From Streptomyces panaciradicis (lineage in GTDB: Bacteria; Actinomycetota; Actinomycetes; Streptomycetales; Streptomycetaceae): 64,000 nucleotides of DNA. Below the pieces are notes generated by a model. The model made no database searches and was not told the DNA's origin. It worked only from the letters and a program-made list of their open reading frames with translations. Positions 34,606 to 43,383 of this stretch are shown here, in pieces. The translations under genes and the position numbers were made by a program. Where the stretch lies: positions 1 through 64,000 of the forward strand of contig NZ_JAMGBF010000079.1 in assembly GCF_023516615.1 (NCBI RefSeq). Direction: 5' to 3'. Positions within the stretch are counted from its first letter, which is position 1. Each line of letters opens with the position of its first letter.

Positions 34606-35564
34606 GCGTCATCCAGAACGCGCGCCGCGGCCGGCGCCGGCGCGGCGAGCAACCGGTCGTCCCCCGGGCCGAGTTCCGGTCCTACTACGGCCGTCCGGTC
34701 ATCAAGAAGCCCTCCTGGGAAGCCACCGACATCGCCGGGTACTTCTTCCTCGGCGGGCTCGCGGGCGCGGGCTCGGTGCTGGCGGCGGGGGCGCACCTGA
34801 CGGGGCGGACGACCACCGCGACGGCACTGAAGGTGTCCTCGCTCACCGCCGTCTCCCTCTCGGCCGCGGCCCTCGTCCACGACCTCGGCAAGCCGAGCCG
34901 CTTCGCGAACATGCTGCGGGTGTTCAAGCCGACCTCGCCGATGAGCATGGGGTCCTGGCTCCTCGGCGCGTACGGGCCCGCGGCGGGGGTGGCCGCCGCG
35001 AGCGCCGTGACCGGCCGGTTGCCGCGTCTGGGGGGCGTGGCAACCGGCGCCGCCGCGCTGCTCGGCCCTGCCGTCGCCACGTACACCGGGGTGCTGGCCG
35101 CGGACACCGCCGTACCGGCCTGGCACGGCGCCCACCGCGAACTGCCCTACCTGTTCGCGGCGTCGGCGACGGCCGCCGCCTCCGGCATGGCGCTGGTGGC
35201 CGGCCCGACCGGCGAGAACCTGCCCGCCCGCTGCGCCGCCGGGCTGGCGGCCGTCGCCGACACGGCGATGGAGAAGGCCGCGGAGCGGCGGCTGGGCATG
35301 GTCGCCGAGACCTGGAAGGAAGGCCGGGCCGGCACGCTGCTGCGCACCGCCCGCGCCCTCACGATCGGCGGCGCGGTCGCCGCCGCCCTCTTCGGCGACC
35401 GGCGCCCGGTCGCGGTCACCTCCGGCCTGGCCCTCCTCGCCGCCTCCGCCTGCACCCGCTTCGGGGTCTTCGCGGCGGGCGTCGCCTCCGCAGAGGACCC
35501 GAAGTACACGGTGGTGCCCCAACGGGAGCGGCTGGAGGAGAGGACGTCCGAGGGGACTTCGTAG
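34602..35564 (+). CDS. NrfD-like membrane subunit of formate dehydrogenase
   Basis: This 320-aa polytopic protein transfers electrons from the Fe-S subunit to menaquinone in the membrane. It has the NrfD/PsrC hallmark YYGRPVIKKPSWEATDIAGYFFLGGLAGAGSVLAAG with conserved Glu/Asp, a second block ALVHDLGKPSRFANMLRVFKPTSPMSMGSW, and about eight hydrophobic segments. This replaces the b-type cytochrome FdnI of enterobacteria. The ATG overlaps the preceding stop. The complex probably feeds respiration with formate during oxygen limitation. Confidence 0.88.
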   Translation: MSVIQNARRGRRRRGEQPVVPRAEFRSYYGRPVIKKPSWEATDIAGYFFLGGLAGAGSVLAAGAHLTGRTTTATALKVSSLTAVSLSAAALVHDLGKPSRFANMLRVFKPTSPMSMGSWLLGAYGPAAGVAAASAVTGRLPRLGGVATGAAALLGPAVATYTGVLAADTAVPAWHGAHRELPYLFAASATAAASGMALVAGPTGENLPARCAAGLAAVADTAMEKAAERRLGMVAETWKEGRAGTLLRTARALTIGGAVAAALFGDRRPVAVTSGLALLAASACTRFGVFAAGVASAEDPKYTVVPQRERLEERTSEGTS

Positions 35565-35749
35565 CGGCCTGAGCGCGCTTTCCGTCTCCTGGGATGCGTT
35601 TCCCGTTCCCATCACCAGGCCTCGGCCGACTTGCCGCCGTCGCGGCTCGGCCCTGATGTGGGGGCGCCGCGTCCCCGCTCCGGCGTGGACGGCGCCCGAG
35701 GGGCCTTCCCGGCCGGGCTCAGCCGCCCCGACAGGGCCCAGCTGCCGGC

Positions 35750-36781
35750 TCAGCCCGCCTTGCGCCCCCGCATCGGCTCCGTGGGGGCGCCTTCGCCCTG
35801 CTGGAGGCCGTGCAGGAACTCCCGGAGGACCTCGGTGGCCGAGTGCCGCGGCGCCCAGCCCAGTTCGACCCGCGCGCGTGTGCAGTCCATCAGGGGCAGG
35901 CGCAGCACCGCGTCGAACAGGTGCGGCGAGGCGGGCAGCAGGTGCAGGTTCCAGGCCGCGGCGATGGCCGAGCGGGCCGCGGCGCGGGGCAGCCGGACCG
36001 GGCGGGTGTCCAGCATCTCGGCCAGCAGCTCCGCGTCCACCCAGGGCTCGGCGGCCAGGTTGAAGGCGCCGCGGGTCTCCGTGCCGAGCGCCGCGACGTA
36101 CGCGGCGGCCGCGTCGTCGGTGTGCAGCGCCTGGACCCGCAGGCCGGGCACGTCGGGCAGGAACGGCAGCAGTTCGGGGCGGGCCAGCGGGCCGGGCAGG
36201 AAGCGGCCGCCGAAGATGCGGCGCTGCTCGCTGGCCGACTCCCGCTTGAACAGGAACGCCGGCCGCATCCGGACCACCCGCACCTCGGGATGCTGGTGCT
36301 CGAACGCGTCCAGCGCCCGCTCCAGATACGCCTTCTCGCGGCAGTACGCGGCGTCCGGCCAGCCGTGCGTCGGCCACGACTCGTCCACCGCGCGATCCTT
36401 CGGCCCCGGAGAGTAGGCGCCCACCGACGAGGCGTGCACCAGGGTCGGCACCCCGGCCGCCGCCACCGCCTCGAACACCCGGATGCCGCCGAGGACGTTC
36501 GTGCGCCAGGTGGTCGCCGGATCGTGCGTCGGCTGGAACGCCCACGCCAGATGGATCACCGCGTCGGCGTCCGCGAACTCCGCGGCCAGGTCGACCTGTT
36601 CGGAGGACAGGTCGACCGCGGACCAGTCCGTCCGGGGCGGCGACCAGTCGGGGATGCGCCGGGCCAGCCCCAGTACGGAGCCGACGTCCGAGTTCTCCGA
36701 GAGCGCGCGCACCACGCTGGTGCCGACGTTTCCGGTGGCGCCCGTGACCACGATCCTGCTGCCCGCTGTGCTGCTCACCAT
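35750..36781 (-). CDS. NAD-dependent epimerase/dehydratase-family protein
   Basis: This 343-aa extended short-chain dehydrogenase has the N-terminal nucleotide site RIVVTGATGNVGTSVV, DADAVIHLAWAFQPTHDP, and VHASSVGAYSPGPKD, where the catalytic Ser is visible; the expected YxxxK appears as YCREK. MVSSTAGSR starts after GAAGGAG. A putative 6-2-6 inverted repeat (GCCGGT/ACCGGC) lies upstream at 36827-36840. Substrates of this clade (NAD(P)H-binding, atypical epimerases) are not known. It is divergent from the hydrolase gene at 36933. Confidence 0.78.
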   Translation of the reverse strand: MVSSTAGSRIVVTGATGNVGTSVVRALSENSDVGSVLGLARRIPDWSPPRTDWSAVDLSSEQVDLAAEFADADAVIHLAWAFQPTHDPATTWRTNVLGGIRVFEAVAAAGVPTLVHASSVGAYSPGPKDRAVDESWPTHGWPDAAYCREKAYLERALDAFEHQHPEVRVVRMRPAFLFKRESASEQRRIFGGRFLPGPLARPELLPFLPDVPGLRVQALHTDDAAAAYVAALGTETRGAFNLAAEPWVDAELLAEMLDTRPVRLPRAAARSAIAAAWNLHLLPASPHLFDAVLRLPLMDCTRARVELGWAPRHSATEVLREFLHGLQQGEGAPTEPMRGRKAG

Positions 36782-36932
36782 CGGCTCCTTCGCTCGCTGG
36801 ACGAGCCGACCGAGTACCCGTGCGGTGCCGGTTCACCGGCCGCCCGGCATGACCCCGGAGGTAATCGACCCCGGCGGCGTCCGCCGGAACCATGGAGGAC
36901 GTACCCACCGCACCGGACCAGGAGGCCGTCCC

Positions 36933-37763
36933 ATGCCGTACTTCACCAGCCCCGCCGACGGTACGCGGCTGCACTACGTCGACTACGGACCGGCCGGCGG
37001 ACCGGTGGCCGCCTTCGTCAACAGCGCCTACCTCGGCTCCGAGATGTGGGAGTTCCAGATGCCGGCGCTGGCCGCGGCGGGCCACCGCTGCGTCAGCCTC
37101 GACCGGCGCGGGCACGGCCGCTCCGACGACGTCTGGAACGGCTTCGACCTCGACACCCTCGCCGACGACCTGTACGGCCTCCTCGACCACCTCGACCTGC
37201 GCGAGGCCACGCTGATCGGCCACTCGATGGGCTCCGTCGAGATCACCCGCTGCCTCACCCGGCACGGCGCCGACCGGGTGGCCCGGGTCGCCTTCGTCGC
37301 CGGCATCGCGCCGGGCGTGGTGCGCACCGCAGACAACCCGGACGGTCTGGACCCCGACGCCGTGCGCGCCGCCAACGAGGTGTGCCGCCGGGACCGGCCG
37401 GCCTTCTTCCAGGACGGCATCGCCGGTTTCTTCGCCGTGGACCGGCCGGGCAACGAGGTGTCCGAGGCGTTCATGCGGTACTTCGTCCAGCGCGCCCAGC
37501 TCTCCTCGCCGCACTCCACGGCCGCGGTCCAGGAACTCGTCGCCTCCGTGGACGTCGCCCCCGAACTGCCCAAGATCGACCTGCCGGTCCTCGTCGTCCA
37601 CGGCACCCACGACACCTCGGCCCCCCTGGAGACGACCGCCCGCCGCGCGGCCCGCCTCCTGCCCGCCGCCACCCTGAAGACCTACGACGACGCCGGCCAC
37701 GGCCTGTTCGTCACCCACGCCGACCGACTCACCGCCGACCTGAGCGAGTTCATGACGAACTGA
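36933..37763 (+). CDS. Alpha/beta-fold hydrolase
   Basis: This 276-aa hydrolase has a canonical order: strand GGPVAAFVNSAYLGS, DRRGHGRSD, nucleophile elbow IGHSMGS with catalytic Ser, catalytic Asp in VLVVHGTHDTSAP, and catalytic His in DDAGHGLFVTH. It resembles 3-oxoadipate enol-lactonase and haloperoxidase-like hydrolases (the family uses MPYFTSPADGTRLHYVDYG as N-terminus). AGGAGG sits 8 bp before the ATG. No other aromatic-pathway genes are adjacent, so the substrate is unknown. Confidence 0.8.
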   Translation: MPYFTSPADGTRLHYVDYGPAGGPVAAFVNSAYLGSEMWEFQMPALAAAGHRCVSLDRRGHGRSDDVWNGFDLDTLADDLYGLLDHLDLREATLIGHSMGSVEITRCLTRHGADRVARVAFVAGIAPGVVRTADNPDGLDPDAVRAANEVCRRDRPAFFQDGIAGFFAVDRPGNEVSEAFMRYFVQRAQLSSPHSTAAVQELVASVDVAPELPKIDLPVLVVHGTHDTSAPLETTARRAARLLPAATLKTYDDAGHGLFVTHADRLTADLSEFMTN

Positions 37764-37797
37764 GCCGGCGGCGGGACGGCCGGGGAATGATCGGGCC

Positions 37798-38454
37798 ATG
37801 ACCGAGATCATCTTGATGTCCGACGCCCGGGTCGCCGCCGTCCCCGTCGAGGACAACGGCGAACCACTCGTGGACGTCCGTGGGGCGCTGCTGGTCGACG
37901 ACCGCAAGCACGAGGACTCCCGCGGCGCCGAGGTCCATCTGCGCCGCGGAGTCCTGGAGCGCCTCCGCCTCGCGCAGACCCTGCTGCCCGACGGTCTGCG
38001 GCTGCTGTTCGTGGAGGGGTACCGGCCGCCGCCCCTCCAGCGTCGCATCTTCGAGCGGTACGCCGGCGAACTGCGAACCGCCCACCCGGACTGGCCGGCC
38101 GGCCGGATCCACGACGCCGCGAGCCGCTACGTGTCCCCGCCCGACCTCGCGCCGCACAGCGCCGGAGCGGCGGTCGACCTGACCCTCGCCGACGCCGACG
38201 GCCGCGAACTGGACCTGGGGACACCGATGAACGCCAGTCCCGAGCAGAGCGACGGCGCCTGTTACACCGGTGCCGGGAACCTCGGGGCCGAGGCGCGGGC
38301 GCACCGTGCGGTGCTGGGAGCGGCGCTGGGCGCGGCCGGGCTGGTCAACTACCCGACCGAGTGGTGGCACTGGTCGTACGGGGACCGTTACTGGGCCCTG
38401 GCGGCGGGAGCGCCGGCCGCCCTGTACGGGCCCCGGGAGTCGGTTCTCGGCTAG
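37798..38454 (+). CDS. VanX-like D-alanyl-D-alanine dipeptidase (M15 family)
   Basis: This 218-aa zinc peptidase has LLFVEGYRPPPLQRRIF, the first metal motif APHSAGAAVDLTL (SxHxxGxAxD type) and PTEWWHWSYGDRYW with the catalytic Glu and ligand His (ExWH). There is no signal peptide. VanX hydrolyses D-Ala-D-Ala in glycopeptide resistance, but no vanHA or VanRS genes are nearby, so it may simply recycle peptidoglycan peptides. It overlaps the convergent SDR gene by 4 bp. GGCCGGGG-like purines lie before the ATG at 37798. Confidence 0.8.
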   Translation: MTEIILMSDARVAAVPVEDNGEPLVDVRGALLVDDRKHEDSRGAEVHLRRGVLERLRLAQTLLPDGLRLLFVEGYRPPPLQRRIFERYAGELRTAHPDWPAGRIHDAASRYVSPPDLAPHSAGAAVDLTLADADGRELDLGTPMNASPEQSDGACYTGAGNLGAEARAHRAVLGAALGAAGLVNYPTEWWHWSYGDRYWALAAGAPAALYGPRESVLG

Positions 38455-39410
38455 GACGCGAAGGCGTTCACGCCCGTCAGTTCCGCCGACAGGTCCCACA
38501 GGCGGGACGCCTGGTCGGGGTCGATCGCCCAGGGCTTGACGCCGGTGGTCGCGTCGGCCGGCGCGGGTTCGGCGATGTCGCAGTCCTCCAGGTAGACGCC
38601 GCCGAGGCCGTCGAGCTGGGGTGAGGTCGCCGCCCAGACCTGGGTGGCCGCGCCCTGCTCGGGGGTCTTGAAGCCCTCGGGGTTGAGGATGTTGCCGTCC
38701 TCGTCGATCCAGCCGCGCTCGACCATCTCCTCCTTGGGGATGTGCCGCTGGAGCGGGGTGAGGATGCCGCCCGGGTGGAGGGAGAAGGCGCGGACCCCGA
38801 CGTCACGGCCCAGCCGGTCGAGGTGGACGGCGAACAGGACGTTCGCGGTCTTTGCCTGGCCGTAGGCCTGCCACTTGTCGTAGCCCCGCTGCCAGTGGAC
38901 GTCGTCCCAGCGGATCCCGGAGAAGTGGTGGGCGCGGGAGGAGACGGAGACCACCCGGGCGCCGCCCGGCGCGATCGCCGGCCAGAGGCGGTTGACGAGG
39001 GCGAAGTGGCCGAGGTGGTTGGTGGCGAACTGCGCCTCCCAGCCGGGCCCCACCCGGGTCTCGGGGCAGGCCATGATCCCCGCGTTGTCGATGACGATGT
39101 CGAGGACGCGTCCGGAGGCCAGGAACCGCTCGGCGAAGGAGCGCACGCTCTCCAGGTCGGCGAGGTCCAGTTCGTCCACCTCGACGCCGTCGAGACCGGC
39201 GAGCGCCTCCTCGGCCGTGGCCCGGCGCCGGGCCGGGACGACCACCCGGGCGCCCGCCTTGGTGAGGGCACGGGTGGTCTCCAGGCCGAGGCCCGAGTAG
39301 CCGCCGGTGACGAGGGCCAGCTTCCCGGTGAGGTCCAGGCCCTCCAGGACGTCGTCGGCGGTGCTGGTCGCACCGAATCCGGATCCGATCTTGTGCTGTG
39401 CAGTGCTCAT
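38451..39410 (-). CDS. Short-chain dehydrogenase/reductase (retinol dehydrogenase-like)
   Basis: This 319-aa SDR has the NADP-binding TGGYSGLG at residues 35-42, NAGIM at about residue 109, the catalytic Ser in VVSVSSRAHHFSG, and YGQAK as YxxxK. These motifs and the extended loop WDDVHWQRGYDKWQAYG match the protochlorophyllide/retinol-type SDR group common in actinobacteria. MSTAQHKIGSGFGATS begins the protein. The substrate is unknown. The gap upstream contains a strong terminator on the same strand. Confidence 0.83.
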   Translation of the reverse strand: MSTAQHKIGSGFGATSTADDVLEGLDLTGKLALVTGGYSGLGLETTRALTKAGARVVVPARRRATAEEALAGLDGVEVDELDLADLESVRSFAERFLASGRVLDIVIDNAGIMACPETRVGPGWEAQFATNHLGHFALVNRLWPAIAPGGARVVSVSSRAHHFSGIRWDDVHWQRGYDKWQAYGQAKTANVLFAVHLDRLGRDVGVRAFSLHPGGILTPLQRHIPKEEMVERGWIDEDGNILNPEGFKTPEQGAATQVWAATSPQLDGLGGVYLEDCDIAEPAPADATTGVKPWAIDPDQASRLWDLSAELTGVNAFAS

Positions 39411-39477
39411 GCGGGAACGCTACGGATTCGAGTGCGCTCGAAGTCAAGCGCGTCCGGCGGCTCCGGGACGAGGAAAA

Positions 39478-39510
39478 GCCCCGACCGGACGGGGGGATGC
39501 CGGTCGGGGC
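39478..39510 (-). terminator. Rho-independent terminator with C6 loop
   Basis: On the minus strand the 11-bp perfect stem GCCCCGACCGG / CCGGTCGGGGC encloses an 11-nt loop that includes six consecutive C. It is followed by TTTT (39474-39477). It ends transcripts arriving from the FUSC gene at 39651 or from an RNA starting in the gap, and insulates the SDR gene. Confidence 0.88.
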
Positions 39511-39632
39511 GGTACAGGTGTGGGCGCGGACGGCGGTCGCCTCTCGGCGAAAGGCTCCACAGGGCTTCAGCCGGACGATCGTCCCTGTGGGCGAAAGGTG
39601 AGGCCCGGGGACACTGTCCCGTCCACACCCAC
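39478..39632 (-). ncRNA. Candidate structured RNA ending at the terminator
   Basis: Read on the minus strand, the 140 nt before the terminator fold well. A closing helix is possible between GTGGGTGTGGACGG (39632-39619) and the stretch at 39533-39517 ending CCCACACC. Inside are a GGGAC/GTCCC hairpin, a perfect 8-bp helix CCACAGGG/CCCTGTGG (39590-39583 with 39564-39557), and CGCC-GAGA-GGCG with a GNRA tetraloop (39549-39538). CCTTTCGCC occurs twice. No frame codes across it. Actinobacterial 6C RNAs have C-rich loops, but only one such loop is visible, so identity is not claimed. Alternatively it is just the 3' UTR of the FUSC gene. Confidence 0.4.
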
Positions 39633-39650
39633 GGCTTGTTCAACGGAGAA

Positions 39651-40919
39651 CTACCGCCGGGTGTTCCGCCGTTGGGCCTCCTCGACGGTGATCTGAGTCA
39701 CCTGCGCCGCGGCGGGAACGGAGTCCACCCACAGGTTCTCCGCCTGCAGCACCAGCGAGCCGAGCACGGTCGTCCGGTCCGCCCCACCGGCCGCCTGCTC
39801 GCGCAGTTCCTCCTGCAGCCACCGGTGCAGATCCTGCCGGGCCTCCTCGCCCTCGCCGTCCGCGCCCTCGACACCGCGGCCGTCCAGCAGCCGGGACCCC
39901 TCCGCGGCGCACGCCTCGGCGATCAGCTCCAGCATCCGCGCGTACGTCCGCAGCACCCGCCCCTCGGGCAGCGCGGGCGTACGCCCGTCCTCGGCGGCGA
40001 CCACGAGCGTGCGCACCAGACTCCCCACATGCCCCGTGACCCGGCTGAAGCGCTCGTCCTCCGACCCCTCGGGCACCGCCGCGGGAACCCGGCGCAGGGC
40101 CCGCAGCGGCCGGCTCGTCAGCCGCAGGCTCTCCCGGCTCCAGCGGCGCGCCGAGCGCAGCGCCTCCATCCGCTGCTCCAGCCGGGCCGTGGCCCGCGAC
40201 CAGCCGGCCGTGGTCCGCGTGTCCCAGCGCTCGTGCCGCAGATCGTCCGCGACCGTGCGCAGCACGTCCCCGGCCTCCCGGGCGAGGGCCGCGAGGTTCT
40301 CGCGCACGTCCCGCAGATGGATCGGCGGCAGCACGAGCGCGTTGACGGCCACCCCGATCACCGCGCCCAGCGCCGCCTGCCCCAGCCGGTGCCCGACCGC
40401 CGTCGCGTTCACGGTGCCCGAGGCCAGCGTGAACACCGCCGTCGTCGCCGTGTAGACCCCCTGGTCGCCGAAGCGCGACCAGTTCGACAGCAGCATCAGC
40501 ACCGGCAGGCACAGCGCGAGCGCGCCCAGCGTCGTCCCGGTCAGGGCCTGCGCCCCCGACGCGCACAGGGTGCCGACGCAGATCGCCGCGAACTGCTGCG
40601 CCGCCTGCCGCAGCGAGCTGTACACCGTGGCCTGCACCAGCAGCAGCGCCACCCAGGGCGCCATCAGGGCCATCGGGTCGTTCATCCCGTCGCTCGCCAC
40701 GACCCAGGCGAGCAGCGCCGCCCCGGCCGCCTTCAACGACTGCACCACCAGGTCCCGTTCCCGGCCCGGTGACCGCCAGGCCGCCCGCACCGAGCGAGCC
40801 GCCCTCCCGGCCCCCCGCCGCCAGGCGGGCATCGCGTGCCTGAACACCGCCTTCGTCCTGCTCATGCGCCTACGGGTGTCCGAGATCGCGGCGCCGCAGC
40901 GGGCCGATCCTTGTGACAT
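39651..40919 (-). CDS. FUSC-family (aromatic acid exporter-like) membrane protein 2
   Basis: This 422-aa protein has the same architecture as that at 18573: a short basic N-terminus, about six membrane segments (LKAAGAALLAWVVASD, PWVALLLVQATVYSSL, AALGAVIGVAVNALVLPPIHL) and a long charged helical C-terminal half with RATARLEQRMEALRSARRW. The start is uncertain: ATG at 40919 sits just after the HAD stop, while ATG at 40865 begins MSRTKAVFRH. It is the last gene of a minus-strand run PHP-HAD-FUSC and ends before the terminator at 39478. Confidence 0.75.
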   Translation of the reverse strand: MSQGSARCGAAISDTRRRMSRTKAVFRHAMPAWRRGAGRAARSVRAAWRSPGRERDLVVQSLKAAGAALLAWVVASDGMNDPMALMAPWVALLLVQATVYSSLRQAAQQFAAICVGTLCASGAQALTGTTLGALALCLPVLMLLSNWSRFGDQGVYTATTAVFTLASGTVNATAVGHRLGQAALGAVIGVAVNALVLPPIHLRDVRENLAALAREAGDVLRTVADDLRHERWDTRTTAGWSRATARLEQRMEALRSARRWSRESLRLTSRPLRALRRVPAAVPEGSEDERFSRVTGHVGSLVRTLVVAAEDGRTPALPEGRVLRTYARMLELIAEACAAEGSRLLDGRGVEGADGEGEEARQDLHRWLQEELREQAAGGADRTTVLGSLVLQAENLWVDSVPAAAQVTQITVEEAQRRNTRR

Positions 40920-40926
40920 GGCGCAC

Positions 40927-41583
40927 TCAGGCGAACGGACCGTCCTTCAGCGAGGCCAGCAGATGCGCGGGGTCGTCGTAGACCGCCTCGGCGCCCGCCT
41001 CCTCCAGGTCGTGGCGGGGGATGCCGCCGCACAGCACGCCCACGCAGCGCACGCCGGCCCGGCTGCCCGCGCGCATGTCCCACACCGTGTCGCCGACGAA
41101 CACCGCCCGCTCGGGCGGCACCCCGGCCAGCTCCAGGGCGTGTTCGACGGGCTCGGGTGCCGGCTTGCCCTCCTCGACGTCGTCGGCGCTCGCGGTGGCG
41201 GTGATCGCGTCGTCGGCCGAGATGGCGCGGCGCAGCGCGGACAGCTCGGGGCCGCTCGCGGAGGTGGCCAGCACCACCTGCCAGCCGTCGTGGTCCAGGC
41301 GGCGCAGCAGGCGGCCTGCGTCCCGGAAGGCGGGCAGCCGGTCGAAGTACTGGGCGTACAACGCCTTGTGCGCGGCGCTCAGTTCGGCGTCCCGGTCCTT
41401 GTCCCGCCGGTCGCCGAGCAGCCGGGCGACCAGGTCTTCGGAGCCCAGTCCGATGGAGCGGTGGACGGCGTGCATGGGGATGTCGTGCCCCGCCTGCCGG
41501 AAGGCTTCCCACCAGGTCACCACGTGCAGGTGGTTGGTGTCGGCGAGGGTCCCGTCGACGTCGAACACGGCCGCCCGTTCCAT
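40927..41583 (-). CDS. HAD-family phosphatase (phosphoglycolate phosphatase/beta-phosphoglucomutase-like)
   Basis: This 218-aa hydrolase has the motif I nucleophile FDVDGTLADT (residues 7-16), motif II Ser/Thr in LATSASGPE, motif III Lys in VEEGKPAPEP and motif IV FVGDTVWDM. The cap insertion after motif I is alpha-helical (C1 type). GAAGGAG precedes the ATG at 41583. It lies between the PHP gene (62 bp upstream) and the FUSC gene, and probably dephosphorylates a sugar phosphate or glycolate phosphate. Confidence 0.85.
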   Translation of the reverse strand: MERAAVFDVDGTLADTNHLHVVTWWEAFRQAGHDIPMHAVHRSIGLGSEDLVARLLGDRRDKDRDAELSAAHKALYAQYFDRLPAFRDAGRLLRRLDHDGWQVVLATSASGPELSALRRAISADDAITATASADDVEEGKPAPEPVEHALELAGVPPERAVFVGDTVWDMRAGSRAGVRCVGVLCGGIPRHDLEEAGAEAVYDDPAHLLASLKDGPFA

Positions 41584-41645
41584 GCGCGCTCCTTCTCTCC
41601 GGCCGCCCCTTGCGCGGCCGTACGGTCGACTGCCCGGGTACCACG

Positions 41646-42686
41646 TCAGGTGCCCGGCACTCCTGCGGGCAGGGCGCGTCGCTCCGCCCAGGCGAGCAGG
41701 TCCTTTCGCGACCAGGTGTTCACCACGCGCTCGGCCGGCACCCCGCACTCCTCGGCCCGGGCGCAGCCGAGGATCTGCCAGTCCAGCTGGCCGGGGGCGT
41801 GTGCGTCGGTGTCGACGGAGAACAGCACGCCCGCCTCCACCGCCCGGCGCAGCAGCCGCCGCGGCGGGTCCTGCCGTTCGGGCCGGCTGTTGATCTCCAG
41901 CGCGGTGCCCGTCTCGGCCAGGGCGGCGAACACCTCGTCGGCCTCGAACTCCGACTCCGGCCGGCCCCGCCCGGTCAGCAGCCGCCCGGTGCAGTGCCCG
42001 AGGACGTCGGAGTGCGGATCGCGGACGGCCGCCACCATGCGGCGGGTCATCGCGCGGGCGTCCATGCGCAGCTTGGAGTGCACCGACACCACGACCACGT
42101 CGAGCCGTTCGAGCAGCTCCGGCTCCTGGTCGAGCGAGCCGTCGTCGAGGATGTCGCACTCGATGCCGGTGAGCAGCCGGAAGGGAGCCCAGCCGGCGTT
42201 GAGCCCGGCCACCACGTCCAGCTGCTGCCGCAACCGCTCCGGGGACAGGCCGCGGGCCACGGTGAGCCTGGGGGAGTGGTCGGTCAGCACCGCCCACTCG
42301 TGGCCGAGCGCCGCCGCGGCCCGCCCCATCTCCTCGATCGGGCTGCCGCCGTCCGACCAGTCGGAGTGCAGATGGCAGTCGCCGCGCAGCAGCGCCCGCA
42401 GCCGCTCGCCGCGCCGTTCGCCACGGGGCGCCGCTGCCTCGGTCTCCAGCTTCCCCAGGTAGCCGGGCAGCTGCCCGGCCAGGGCCTCCCGCACCACCTG
42501 CGCCGTCTTGGGGCCGACGCCCTTGAGCGACTCCAGCGTCCCGGCGTCGGCCCGCTCACGCACCTCGTCCTCGGGCAGCGACGTCAGGACCCGGGCCGCC
42601 GTACGGAAGGCGCGTACGCGGTACGTCGGCGCCAGGGACCGCTCCAGCAGAAAGGCGATCCGCTCCAGTGCCTCGACGGGATCCAT
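41646..42686 (-). CDS. PHP-domain protein with N-terminal helix-hairpin-helix
   Basis: This 346-aa protein has two parts. Residues 1-110 resemble the DNA-binding N-terminus of family X DNA polymerases (PVEALERIAFLLERS and the hairpin LESLKGVGPKTAQVVREAL). Residues 115-346 are a PHP metal-dependent phosphoesterase: DCHLHSDWSDGG, VLTDHSPRLTVARGLS, GIECDILDDGS, DVVVVSVHSK, DVLGHCTGR and a late DTDAHAPGQLDW supply the trinuclear metal ligands. The polymerase core is absent, so it is like the PolX tail without polymerase. The role is probably DNA repair end-processing, as inference. Confidence 0.82.
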   Translation of the reverse strand: MDPVEALERIAFLLERSLAPTYRVRAFRTAARVLTSLPEDEVRERADAGTLESLKGVGPKTAQVVREALAGQLPGYLGKLETEAAAPRGERRGERLRALLRGDCHLHSDWSDGGSPIEEMGRAAAALGHEWAVLTDHSPRLTVARGLSPERLRQQLDVVAGLNAGWAPFRLLTGIECDILDDGSLDQEPELLERLDVVVVSVHSKLRMDARAMTRRMVAAVRDPHSDVLGHCTGRLLTGRGRPESEFEADEVFAALAETGTALEINSRPERQDPPRRLLRRAVEAGVLFSVDTDAHAPGQLDWQILGCARAEECGVPAERVVNTWSRKDLLAWAERRALPAGVPGT

Positions 42687-42798
42687 GGTCACCTCCACGT
42701 CCAGGGTTCCCCAGCGGCGCCCGGGCCGCACTGTTTGTCCGGTCCCCCCCACGGGTACTGCGAAGCCTCGCCCGGCACCATTCACGAGGGGGTCGGCG

Positions 42799-43373
42799 AT
42801 GTCTCCATCAGCTCCCGCCAGGGTGGCCGTGGTCATCGGTTCCGACTCCGGCATCGGCCGGGCCACCGCCGTACGCCTCGCGCGGGACGGCCTGGACGTG
42901 GGCATCACCTTCCACACCGACCACAAGGGCGCGGAGGAGACCGCCGAGGAGGTCCGGGCCGTCGGGCGGCGCGCCGAGGTCGCCCGGCTGGACCTCACCG
43001 CCCTCCCCGGGGCCGCCGACACCGTCGACGACCTCGCCGGGCGCCTCGGCCGCCTCGACGTCCTCGTCGACAACGCCGGTACGGGCACCATGGCGCCGTT
43101 CCTCGACCCGGAGCTCGACACCGTGCGCGAGGTCCTGGACGTCGACCTGATCGGCCCGTTCCTGTGCGGGCAGCGGGCGGCCCGGTGTCCCGTCCCGGCG
43201 TCCCGCTCGGCCGTCCGGGCGACGCCCGGGAGGTGGCCGCCGTGATCGCCTTCCACGCCGGTCCCGACGCCTCCTACGTCACCGGGGCCTCCTGGAGCGT
43301 GGACGGCGGCATGCTCCGCATGGGACCGCAGGCCGGCTCCCATCTGCGCGGCGACGACCGGCGGCGGCCCTGA
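42799..43373 (+). pseudogene. SDR oxidoreductase with internal deletion and frameshift
   Basis: ATG at 42799 opens a typical SDR: VAVVIGSDSGIGRATAVRLA (nucleotide site), LDVLVDNAGTGTMAPF and LDVDLIGPFLCGQRAAR. Near 43190 the frame is lost. The C-terminal part reads on in another frame from about 43195 (RPGVPLGRPGDAREVAAVIAF, then YVTGASWSVDGGMLRMGPQ), up to TGA at 43371-43373. Comparison with normal family length (about 250 aa) shows that the segment carrying the active-site Ser and YxxxK (about 60-70 residues) is missing. The first frame stops at 43245. It is not functional. Confidence 0.8.
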
Positions 43374-43383
43374 GTCGGCGGCC

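Noticed and set aside
39411..39650. Calling the folded region a 6C RNA or known riboswitch
   Set aside because: Only one C6 loop is visible, and no B12, SAM, TPP or cyclic dinucleotide core motif was found, so it is reported only as a candidate structured RNA.
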